Shown here: positions 1 to 10,725 of the stretch, piece after piece
Layout: every line of letters begins with the position of its first letter
How positions within the stretch are numbered: the first letter of the stretch is position 1
Assembly: GCA_015657535.1 (NCBI GenBank)
Contig: JADHZB010002063.1
Coordinates: forward strand, 4,153-68,152
From: Nephromyces sp. MM_2019
Lineage: Eukaryota; Apicomplexa; Aconoidasida; Nephromycida
DNA length: 64,000 bases
Direction of reading: 5' to 3'
Translations under genes and position numbers: made by a program
The notes under the pieces: generated by a model
What the model saw: only the letters and a program-made list of their open reading frames with translations
The model's database searches: none
Told to the model about the DNA's origin: nothing

Positions 1-95
1 ACACACACCAACACACACACCAACACACACACCAACACACACACCAACACACACACCAACACACACACCAACACACACACCAACACACACACCAA
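1..95. repeat. 12-bp CA-rich minisatellite at window edge
   Basis: Perfect tandem copies of ACACACACACCA fill the first 95 bases and break off in related AC-rich sequence. It lies where the next intron of the aminotransferase gene on the minus strand should be. It does not resemble a TTTAGGG-type telomere. Confidence 0.9.
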
Positions 96-217
96 ACAAC
101 ACGCACACACATACATACACATCACACTCTTCTGCGTGAGATAGCAACACACACACTTTCAAACAATATCATAGCAAATTAGCCAATCGCACTCACACAC
201 AAGAAAGATATACCAAC

Positions 218-3200
218 CCTGCTCATTTATCCAATGTAGGAAGATATTCATAGCACCAGCCTCTGTAATCATAAAATCATTCTGTGTGGCATACAACCAG
301 AGAATCTGGTTAGCCCCATGGCTGGCAGCAAGCTTCTGTGGATAGATTGTTGGGCCATAGTTCCTGTGTGTGTGTGTGTGAATCAACAGTATCATGAGTT
401 CATAGCCTACCCACTAAATGCAGTGGGTAACGGTAGTATATACGCAACACATACACAAGCTTGAACGGTATTCATTTGCTGTGAGAGAGTTGAATACAAA
501 GTAACATACAGAAGCTTAGATTCACAGTGATCGATAGCTCTCATACATAAAGATTTGCACACACACACACAAATAGGTGTATTCATACACCTTGAGAAGG
601 CTTGCACTCACACAAACTGACACAAACATACATAGCCACATGTACCGGCAGGAATTGACGTATTCACACAAACATAAACTCGCACACAGAGATTCACACA
701 TATATTCAAGGACACTCGCACACATTATACTCACACACACTTATAAAACACCCGCATATCACTAAATATCTTCAGGTGCACACACTAGAACTCATACACA
801 CACAAAAAATAGCCATGAAGTCACACACACATTATTAGCTCAAGCTATCGCAAGCATAAACACACATAAGATATATGCAACGCACACACACTAACCCTCC
901 AGCCTTCACATCACCGACACTGCCTGGGTAAGACCTCGCAAATTTCGTTTCGGCCAACAGAGTGATCTTTGGAATTTCTGAAACTCCACTTGAGACTGAA
1001 GAAATTCCACAAACATCATAACAAGGTATTTCACACACTCCACAATAAGAACCAAGCCCACCAAAATATCACATCAAAAGTGCGTATTAACAAGCAAAAA
1101 ACACACATAAAAACCTCAGTTCGGTTTACCATTCCAACTTCATTCCCTAAATACTGTCAACACTAGATTAGAGCACATTGAATCTTCCATCCAACCTATA
1201 CAATACACCCTCTCCAGGACACAAGCACAATGTACACTCTTTCTCAGAGCAGCACAGAGGAAGTATATACAGTTTTCCGGCAGTGTATGCTCTGGCTGCT
1301 TTACTCTAGTTCAATATGCTTCCTACTCTACACACTGTATTATCTCAGAATAGGCTTTCACGGATCAAATATTAATGCCTACACACAAGGAATCTTCACA
1401 TCATCAAACATCCTTATCAAATAACCTCCTAAAATCATCAAAAAAAACCCAAAATCATGATATAGAACTTCACAACCACCAAACACATACCATTTGAAAA
1501 GAATCCTGCACTCGGGCAGGCAGTTACCACTAATTTCGCCTTCTGGGGCATATTTAAGCCTAAAGCCTCCTGAAGACCAAAAGGAAGATGGGTATGCCTT
1601 CCATTGAGTGAGCATAAAAACCAATGCTTTTCTCATCAAAATCACAAAATTTAGCAATGAATCTAACACACTCACGCAATTTGCGGGAAAAACAGCACAC
1701 ACTCACCCCTTTGGTGAGACACACACACACAACGTGAAGCATAGTCAAAACAACAGACGGATCCAAAGCTAGACACAAGACTCTACGCACTAGGTGTATA
1801 CAACGTTCCATGATGGAAGCCCACCAACACACGTTACAGCCATACAATCAGTATACTCATAGCATACGAATCAACCCAAAAGGCAGGCACACACTTGTTT
1901 ACATACTCCATCGACTACTTGCAGAATAATGTTAAAAAATGCTACGTGTGCATTACCTTCACACACTGTGCAAAAATTTGTTGAACATAAAGTACATATA
2001 AAATCACACACAGACAGACATACACACCCACACACAGACAGACAGACACACAGACAGACAGACATACACACCCACACACAGACAGACAGACAGACACACA
2101 CCCACACACACACATCGACCCACATACCAATCCAAACTTACACTAGAAGCAAACACATTAGGCCTAATATACAGACTAAAGTCTTCCTGGGTTGGGATGA
2201 AACCAACGTTCAACCTTATGAGATGCTTTATAAGTTTTAAGAGTTCCTCCTCATTAAAAGTAGGCAAGCTCATCCTACTGCAAGACTTGTTTAGGCGACT
2301 CTGAAAATACAAAAACGACACACACAATAAGTCACCAGCTAATGACGTTATATTCAATATTATATATCCTATTAATCTAACCATAAGACGCGTAAAATCA
2401 TGCATTAAAACTAATCAGACAGTAAGCTCTGCTTATCAGCATTACCATATTCTTCTCAGGGCGGAAAAGCAGAGGTTTCTTCGTTTTGTGGTGTGCATAG
2501 GCCTTCATACCTTCAAAAACCTGCGACAAAAAATTGAGAGATGAACAAAACATTTTATCTGATGATTTCTACACTTCGAACAGAAAAAAATGCCAGTCAT
2601 ATGGAGTAGAAAAACACTTGAAGCGATTTTTCATCACTTCACTTTGGAAAAAATGGCTTTTTCAACCTCATAACCTGTCGCAGCCTCAGTGACTGCCAAA
2701 TCGTTTAAAAATTCTTGCAAATCTCCAAAAAGCAATAAAAAAAATGTAAAAGTTGAAGAAGGAATCCCTGCCTCTTGTCTTCATCCTACTCGCAGCTTCG
2801 TCTGCTGTTTCATCCCTCATCACCACCAAATTTTACGAAATCTAATGCTTCCTTCAGGCTTCACATGTTTCACCAATAACAAAAACATCATACCTAAAGA
2901 CCTGATATTGATTTCTCCCACTGAAACTTCTTCTTTTAATGATTATTTTGAAGATTAGAAATACAAAAATAGCAGAATCTTCAACTAATTCACAGTTTTT
3001 CATTGGAAAATCACTTCTTTTTGGCTTATTTTGAGTTATTATTGAAGCTTTGTATCAAAATTTATATAAAAATGCTGAATATTGAAGAAAAACATCCTAA
3101 AACAGTAGCGTTTTTATGGCAAGAGGCTATGAGCATTCAACTGAAACCAGAAACCACCATAATATCATTAACATAAGCTTACCCTACACAAAACCCCATC

Positions 3201-4138
3201 CTCTTTAACTCATTATCGACGTTTCCCTAAAATCTGCACCCAATTATATGTAGCTTCTAGTTAAAACTACTCATAAAACCTCTCTGCATCATCAAAGAAC
3301 GCTTAAATCCTCTTCATCTTTAGGTGCTAAAAAAACTGTAAAGTCACACCTTTATGTCAGGCAAGGTTAAAGCAGAGAGATATATGACACACAGATACAC
3401 GAAACACACTGATACATGACACACAGAGATACATGACACACACACCAACACAAACACCAAAACAGGCACAAATGACACACACATACCAACACACCCAACA
3501 CGCACCTAATAAACGCTCACCTGCAAGCCATAGTGCAAAGTCGCAGCACTTGGGTGGATTGACAGATTTTGCGTTTCCTTGATATGAGGGGGATGCCATC
3601 CATACTGGCTGTCCCAATCGACCTCCAACATGTAGTCCGCAAAGGTAACCCCAAAAACCATCTTCTCAGGTGGTAAGAGGGGGGTTTCTGGTCGAATTCT
3701 GTAGGAAACATGAAGCTTATCATAGCTCAGCTCATGGAGCTTTTGAGCATCTTCAGAAGGATTTCCCATCGTGCTAACGCTGCGGCGAACTTGCGTAAGA
3801 GGAGGGAGAAAAGAGTGACCTTCCTGGATTCTGTGGCTAAACAATAGCCTCTTCTTAAGATGAGAGCTTGTAGGAAGAAAAGCCAGCGAATTCTTCCCGG
3901 AGATTTCACCAGTGGATGTTTGTGGCGATGCTACAGCTAGCGAGCCAGAGGGGGGTGTAAAGGAGGCAGGAGACCAGTGACAGCCCGATAAAGCACTGGA
4001 TGAAGCGGATACACCAAACGAAGGTGGGAGAGAGCACGCGCAAAAACCACGTGAGGACCGAAGCCAATTACTAGCCACAAGCTTCAGTGAGGACGATAGA
4101 ACACGCGTGGAAAGACTAGCAGATAAAGGAATTATCAT
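218..4138 (-). CDS. BCAT: Branched-chain amino acid aminotransferase, 3' end missing
   Basis: PLP fold-type IV transaminase that interconverts leucine, isoleucine and valine with their 2-oxo acids using 2-oxoglutarate/glutamate. Six exons join in phase on the minus strand: 4138-3521, 2520-2446, 2300-2142, 1569-1491, 977-896 and 363-218. Seen in the translation: QNLSIHPSAATLHYGLQ (to residue 206), FEGMKAY, LFRPEKNM, SRLNKSCSRM, SLYIRP, a CPSAGFF strand-turn, then SVGDVKAGGNYGPT with the PLP lysine at about residue 335, and TEAGAMN at 371-377 where most relatives have TEVG. The last donor could be at 214 instead. About 90 C-terminal residues should lie beyond position 1. The ATG at 4138 opens a Ser/Leu/Arg-rich, acid-poor stretch that looks like a mitochondrial presequence; the frame is open to an ATG at 4411, and an ATG just before the PSEDAQKLHEL stretch would give a cytosolic form. 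Family call is firm, start is not. Confidence 0.93.
2003..2115. repeat. GACA/CA microsatellite in aminotransferase intron 3
   Basis: Alternating CACACA and GACAGACAGACA blocks directly follow the exon that ends at 2142 on the minus strand. Open frames through it are low-complexity artefacts. Confidence 0.9.
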
Positions 4139-5160
4139 TGCGTGGCAGGTGGTAAGAGCGTAAAAGCAAAAAAACAGGGAATGCTTGCAAAGAGAGAGGT
4201 GGTTAGGATGAAAGCTATGAAAGTAGGGCATGTCGAGAGAGGTATGTGATAAGGTTGAAGGCTTTGAGCTCCGGTCGTTTGGAGAGAGTGTTGATGAAGC
4301 GGCCCAGATTGCTGCCGCGTTTGATGATGTGCTTCCGAGGAGATGCACATGGTGTTGTGTTGGTGCACATTTGCGGCAGCAGTTGTTATACCGAAAAATC
4401 CCCTTCTCCATTCGTTTCGGTGTGTTGGTATAGCTGCATCAGAGTGGCTCGCGGGGAACCTCACACACATGGGTGGTGTGTGTGTGAGATTTAAATGGTG
4501 TGCGGCAGTGTGTTGGTTGTGGGTGTGTGTAAGACAAAATGAAGCGCCCTGTGTGCGAGGCAAAATGGAACGCTCCCCCGTGTGACAGATGAGATGAAAG
4601 ACGCTCAACCACCCACACAAAGGGTGATATTACGACTTGCGTGTGAGAGACGAAGTCAAACGCTGTGCACGATAATTAGATCTGCAGCACGGGACAGTTG
4701 CATCGCCGGAAGCAGTATGCGTAGCAGAGTAATCGGCAACGTCAACACAGCGAGAGGTAAAGCCATTGAGATAAGTGAAGATAAACCAGCTCAAAGCTAG
4801 TTGGGCACACCCCACCATGTGAATTGGTCTAATCCGATTTCTTAGGAGGGTGATGCACACGCAGCGGCGGGCGCAGGAGGCAGGACTTAAAAGAAACCTG
4901 CGCTGCAGTTAGAGAAAGTGTGTGTGCTAGACGTGAAATGGTATACGCTGCAGCGAGGTGGGAGAATGTGTGTTAGCGGTTAAATGGGATACGCTGCAAC
5001 GACAGAGAGTGCAGGCGCTAGAAGGGAAGAGGGAATAGGTGGCAATGACACCGCGTCTTAAAGGAGGGGATAGCCTACGAGAATGCATTCTAAATAAAAG
5101 TGAAGATAGGGTACAGCGAGAGAGAGTGTGCTAGCAATGAAACGGGCATATAAAACGCGG

Positions 5161-5310
5161 AGACAGCGTGTATTGGAGGTGATTGCGTTAGGAAGCAGAG
5201 ACAGAGTGTGTGTTGGAAGTGTTGGAAGTTATTGAGTTAGATTGCAGAGACAGAGTGTGTGTTGGAGTTGATTCAGTTTAGAAGCAGAGACAGTGTATGT
5301 GTTAGAATTA
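5161..5310. repeat. Degenerate GT-rich tandem repeat
   Basis: Three to four imperfect copies of a unit around GCAGAGACAGAGTGTGTGTT, each about 50-60 bases, in the region upstream of the aminotransferase. Confidence 0.7.
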
Positions 5311-6500
5311 ATCGTCTTAACGAGAAGGGATAGCAGATGTTACTACAGCGGGTAAAAGCACATCGGCCATGGAGTAAAAATCAGCAGCAAGTCGTCCATA
5401 TAAACAGCCGCAGGTGATGTGAATCACCAATCTCCTTAAAGGCAGCATTACTAGGATGAAATGCCTTCAAACAAACTAACCCTTTCGAAGTAGTTTTACT
5501 GCATGAAAGCTCTCGCTTCATGTAGGGTTAAGTAAAATACCAAATGTGATGAAATCGGAAGAAAACTGAAGTTGAGTTAAAATTATCTCTTTTTAGCATA
5601 GCTCCCAAGCTGTTTTGAAGCTACTCAGAAGATCATAAGATAATATAATGAGGAGAAGGGCCAGCTTAATTTTTTTACGAAAACTCTATACTTGACAGAA
5701 TCTTAAGCTTCTCAAGAAAAAATCTATGCTCAAGACGCCTTTTTGCTAATTTTCAGGCACATTAACCGTTAAACTCTGATTTTATTGTAAAACATGAGAA
5801 GGAGGAAACGCATGTGAGTACATGGTACACGAAACAAGGTGCTACGACTTGTGCACTTTCAACGTGGTTCTATGAGGATACGCTTTTTAAATAGAGCACG
5901 GATGCTTACCAGCAAGTCATGCTGATTGGCAATTAGACTGCCCATGTTGTTCTAAGCTGCTTTAAAAAAAAGAATTTATCGCTTGCGTAATTGGCAATAC
6001 CACCAAATTTTTTTTTTGTAGTACCATTAGTAAAAATGCTGAGAATTAAGCTACTCATTGAGCTATATGTATGCATATATATGCGTTGAAGCTATAAATG
6101 CACATATTATCTTAGAATTTTGGTAATATTATTACTCATGGAGTGGCTGCTATGCTGTAGCTTGGCTTTCCTGCTAGGCAATGGGAAAATGAGTATGTAG
6201 AACACGCGCAATATGCTTGAAAAAAGTTAGACAAGTCAAAGAGGCTGCGTTTAACGTGCAGTAACATCTCTATACTGCCAGTTTGTAGCATGAAGGCAGT
6301 AGCTACTGAAAACCTGCTAAAACTAGGGATGGAAGCTAGGCGATTGTAGGTACAAGTTTAGGATATTTCTCTATGTTTCCTATTTAAAAACAAGTTCGAG
6401 GCTCCTCACATATTCCCCTGATTTTTTTTTCTTTTCCTTGGACCAGCCGTAGCCTCGTAGATGGGGGTCAGGAAGCCGCGAGTATGTGTAGAACTCTTTT

Positions 6501-6665
6501 GCTGTAGCTAGTGTGTGTGTGTCCCTGTAACTGGTCAGTGTATTATATATCCCTGTTTGCGGTAGCTAGTGAGTGTGTTGCTGTAACTGGTGAGTCTATT
6601 GCATATTTCTTTTCGATGTAGCTGATGAGTCCATTAAATGCCTCATTTTGCTTTAGCTAGTGCAT
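6501..6665. repeat. Degenerate repeat around TGTAGCTAGTGAGTGT
   Basis: Five or six diverged copies of GTAGCTAGTG / GTAACTGGTGAGT alternate over 165 bases of noncoding sequence. Confidence 0.6.
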
Positions 6666-7699
6666 TAATATCTCCTCGCCATAATGATGACATATATAGC
6701 ATAGGAAATCAGGGTTGAGACACGATGAATCTCCTACTTTAATATGAAAACTTCAAGTATAACAGCTCAAACTGAACCATTTGTCATTTAAAATACGAGG
6801 AACCCGATAGAGTCCCTAAAGTATAGGCAAGTGCTTTTAATTGCACATATTCGTACTTTGTGCAGTGAAATTTATATGAGGAGGGAGAAAGCCCTACGCT
6901 CACAGTGGAGTTGAATCAGGTCCTGCTTTTTCATACTAAAAGTTGAATTCCTCTCAGCCGATTTCTTTGTGGATTATTTAAATCATATTAATGATGATAA
7001 TAAAATAAACTGTAATAACTAGATGAGGAAAATTTTGAATTATCGGTAGTACAGCTGGTACTTGTATCAAATTTGTATACACGTTGAGTGAGTCATTATT
7101 TTTTGCAGTTATGATACATTTTAATCATTGTCATAAAATTTTCTGCAGGTTTGCGCCAAAATGTATCTAACACCTCTAAAGATGCGTCTTTTGGAAGCTC
7201 TCAGTGTCATTTAGCCTGTAATGTAGCGGCAACGTCGTGCCGCAAAGTACACACATTGGCCTAAATCTATGAGTGGCGCAAAGAATCAGCTTTTCCCTGC
7301 TTTTAATCCTTGAAATAGCTGAAGCCGGATTTAGCGTCATTGGGTGCCCAAAGTAACAGCGAAAGACACGCCAATGAACAGGAAAAATTGGCCTCAGTGT
7401 ATACACGTACGAAAAGTCAGTGTGTGAATGTAAGGTTCAGTTATAGCACCATTTTTTAGAGAGGTCCTCAAGCTCAAGTACCAGCAGCAATTGACTATAT
7501 TATCCCCAAGAAAAGAGCTTTTTTATGCAAAAAAACTCTGCTCAAAAGCAGCACAAAGCATGCCAGGAAGAAGGGATAAGGTGCTAGCATAACTCATGAG
7601 AGCCCATACAACCACCTTGATCCTTCTACCAGCGATTTACCAATGATGCAATTTCAGAATGACATACACCCGAGCAAACGGGTAACTTCCTACACTACC

Positions 7700-7890
7700 G
7701 TGTAAAGTGTCTCGTGGATGAATTTACTTAAAACTTTTCCCCCTGTGTATAAGAAGTTCACTTCAATCTTCGTACTGCGGTGACCTTTGCACAGAATCCC
7801 TATTTTGCCCCTACCAGCCATTGAGTAAAGTCCCTCTCGCTGACTATCAAGAACGGACTCACAACACACACCTTCAATCATAACTAGCAT
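7700..7890 (-). CDS. Possible exon, unrecognised
   Basis: An open minus-strand segment starts with ATG at 7890 and reaches a possible donor (ACACG before GTAGTG, near 7701). It encodes about 60 residues of balanced composition, including the string MAGRGKIGILCKG. A second open segment at 8350-8622 has a loosely similar AGMAQRGLLCK string, so the two might be repeats in one gene. No family is recognised, no neighbouring splice sites could be joined with confidence, and both may be chance frames. Confidence 0.25.
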
Positions 7891-8349
7891 GAGAGGGCTC
7901 TTTACTTCACAAAACAGCAGCTTATTAATAGTTTCAGCCGCTCATTTCAAGACACGCACACACGTTTGGCAGGGACTCTCCAGGTGTCTCGGAATTGAAG
8001 TGTGCTCATGCTGCCTGCTCCCACAACCGGTTAGCTGTTTTTTAAGCTTAAGGGATTCGGTGAAATCATATCATCTGGTGCGTGTATGCCGCTGCGCAAG
8101 ACAACGGTTTCCATCTAAAAATGCTTGCAACAGAGACGCCTCTATTCCATGTATGCCTTACTGTACAAATACGTGGTACGCATTCACACTAGCACATATA
8201 AAAAAGCCACTGCCACCCGACTGTCCACAAGTGTTTTCTACAGCACACACATCCTCCCCCACAAAAATAGAACTGCTGCATACCACCCTGATATTATAAA
8301 AATAATATCCTGTGTTTTTCACAACTCCCGCCCTGCTCGCATATCCCCC

Positions 8350-8622
8350 CTAAATGTATAAACCTCTGCAGTCCCGGTCCATCGATTGTGAGAAGGGGTA
8401 TACCGCCATGGTATAACATACTACATTTCGGTGACCCCCAACCTTAGCTTCGTGCAGGAAGTACCTGCAACTTAAAACAGTAAAACAGGCACACACACGC
8501 ACACACAATCCCCACGAACTTTTACAGAGTAATCCCCTCTGGGCCATGCCGGCAAACTCTGCCGTATACTCGGTACCGCGACCCGATTTTACGCGCAAAG
8601 CCACAATACCCACTAACCCCAA
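8350..8622 (-). CDS. Possible exon pair, unrecognised
   Basis: Ninety open codons on the minus strand end in TAG at 8350. The middle part is GT-rich (sense strand) and can be removed as a 51-base intron, GTGGGG to TTGCAG, without changing frame, giving KSS joined to YFLHEAKVGGHRN. A 51-base intron would be much shorter than the others in this window. No homology is recognised. Confidence 0.25.
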   Translation of the reverse strand: MGLVGIVALRVKSGRGTEYTAEFAGMAQRGLLCKSSWGLCVRVCACFTVLSCRYFLHEAKVGGHRNVVCYTMAVYPFSQSMDRDCRGLYI

Positions 8623-9952
8623 CTACCCCCAAAAAAGGACTAGAACTTTCCTAAATCGTTACACTTGCCTGCAACCAAGTAAAATAAACCGCAAACTCAT
8701 GGACATGCCAGCTGTCCTCCGCTTCTCAGAGGCAAAACAGACTCGCCCGCTACTTCACCTTTGTATCATTCCTTAAAGAAATAGAGGGTGATAAAAAACA
8801 TACCGCCCGCGCCATTGGTACATTGCAACGCAGGCCCCACTCGTCACGATAACCTTTTCAACTAAACCTCATTTGTAATAATCTGCGTGTACGCCGCGTC
8901 GTTTGGTCGTAACGAAGACAGCCGCTGCATAAAGGTATTGCTTTCCCTACATTCAGGTGTGTAAATTTACAATGTTCAGAGAAGCAGTTGCCTGTGTGTG
9001 AGGGAGCGCCTGTAAGTTGGGCGGTTTTCTGCGTAAAAGTAAAAAAAATTTTATCGTAGGAGAATTGAAACGGATGAAAGGACTAGTGAACATTAGCAAA
9101 ATAGATCAGTTCGTCTTGTAATGCCTGTTGTGAGTTGAGAGCAAGCATGTTGTTGTCTTTACCATAAGGGATTTGGTTTTTATCGCTGTTTTGGTGTATT
9201 ACTGACCTTGAGAGTGTATTTGAGGTTTTATGCTTTCAATTTATCAATTGAAAGCATAGTATGGTAGACGTTAGTACTATTTCTGAAACCTGCAGTTTTT
9301 CGTGCTTCTCTCAAGAGCAAAAGGTTCAGGTTTTAAGAAACATAGGGGTAGGTTTTGGTACTGTCGGATTTCGTTTTTGAGCTGTTTCTTTTTGCTTCCT
9401 CCTCTTCTTTTCTGTGTATATTTTTGGTACGTTGAGCTTTTTGGACCGGTTCACACTGATCTCTTGTGCTGTTTAGGTGGAATTTTGGGGATTTTTGTCT
9501 TTCTTGATGCGCAAACTGTAGTGTGTTTTATCCGCGAAATAGTGTGAACTTTAAGTGTTTCATCTACTACTTTTAAGCTGGCGGGAACAACCAGAAGATT
9601 GTGCTGGCTGATTTAGTTTCTTACGCAATGTTTGCGAGCTTTTTGTATATTTTTCAAGTTTATTTTTGGTTTTACGTCTTTTTTTTTGTGGATTTTTTAT
9701 TACCTAGACATTTTGCGATGTGTTTGATGTTTTTGCGCTTTTGGTACGCGCTTGGTCGAACTATAAAACATTCAATTTGAAAGGGTTTTTTGTCTCCACA
9801 CGTTGAGGATGTATAAGACTTTTTTTTGGCAATTTTTTCCTCTTTCATGTCTATTTGAGGCAGAAAAAGATATTTTTGGAGCAGCACTCTCGAGTGTGCG
9901 TTTGTAGTGGTTGCGTATGTGGAGAGTTCACAGGGGAAAGACAGCGTGAGAG

Positions 9953-10028
9953 GGATGACGCTAGGTTGATACAATCTAGATTTTCCAAATCGTTGATAGT
10001 GATGACGCTAGGTTGATAACATCTAGAT
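9953..10028. repeat. Short direct repeat upstream of Ran
   Basis: GATGACGCTAGGTTGATA occurs twice about 45 bases apart, each followed by a variant of CATCTAGAT, and a weaker third copy follows near 10102. It is 0.7 kb upstream of the Ran start, in noncoding sequence. Confidence 0.7.
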
Positions 10029-10725
10029 GTTTATTGACACTCACATAGCCAAGAAATTATGGCATTAGGTTACTAATCTGGGTTTTTTTAAATCGCTGAT
10101 TGTGATGAAACTGGATTGATATTCTACCTCAGCTTTCCGACTGCTTTTAGCTGTTCTAGTGGGCTTTTAAAGATGTAAATTTTGAGTTGAGTATTCTGAG
10201 AAGTATAATTTTCAGGAGTTTTTGAATTTTCAGCAGCTATTCTAATTGGTTGCTGAAACCCCTTTTCTATTCGTTGTGGGTTGCTCCTCCATTTGCTGTT
10301 GCTTTTGCTTCTCTGCGCTGTAGAAACTCAACTCTTCAAAAATGGGATGCATGTAAGATTATACCCCCAAAAAATGCAAAAATCTTGTCTTTCCTCTTTT
10401 TGAGGTATATTTGTACGATTTTTTTGGATTTGAAAAAGCTTTTCTCCATCGAAACCATCCCAGTATTTCCACGTTTTTGCCGGATTTCAAAACCCCTTTT
10501 TCCCCCAAAATAACTCCAGAGAAATACAAATCACATGCCTTACACTCCTAAATATTGACGGAGTTTAGAAAAATCTATTCCTATCAAATACGCTTTCTTT
10601 ATATCATGCCCAATGCCAAAGCCCCAGCTTCTTTATTTGTGTGAAAAATCTTTTTTTCGAAAAAACATCGTCTATTCTTTTGTTTTCCCTACAGTTTATT
10701 GCACTGAATATATACACACGAGAAA

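Larger units (their letters stand above)
4139..10725. other. Divergent intergenic region with possible unrecognised exons
   Basis: This separates the start of the aminotransferase (-) from the start of Ran (+). It holds degenerate GTGT-rich tandem repeats at 5161-5310 and 6501-6665, T-rich sequence at 9.0-10.7 kb and a short direct repeat near 9.96 kb. Between 7176 and 8622 three minus-strand open segments have protein-like composition; the two listed separately could not be tied to each other by splicing. No promoter element could be named. Confidence 0.5.

Noticed and set aside
1..95. Telomere at the window start
   Set aside because: The repeat is ACACACACACCA, unlike TTTAGGG-type telomeres, and a gene runs off the edge through it.
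977..1010. Alternative longer exon 5 of the aminotransferase (SSGVSEIP)
   Set aside because: The acceptor GTTTCAG nearer the conserved block is better and gives the family spacing between CPSAGFF and ITLLAE, although the longer form is also in phase.
1871..2130. Cys/Val-rich minus-strand frames
   Set aside because: They run through the GACA/CA microsatellite in aminotransferase intron 3.
7889..8299. 136-codon plus-strand frame
   Set aside because: Cys/His/Ser-rich without motif, and it overlaps the opposite strand of more protein-like frames.
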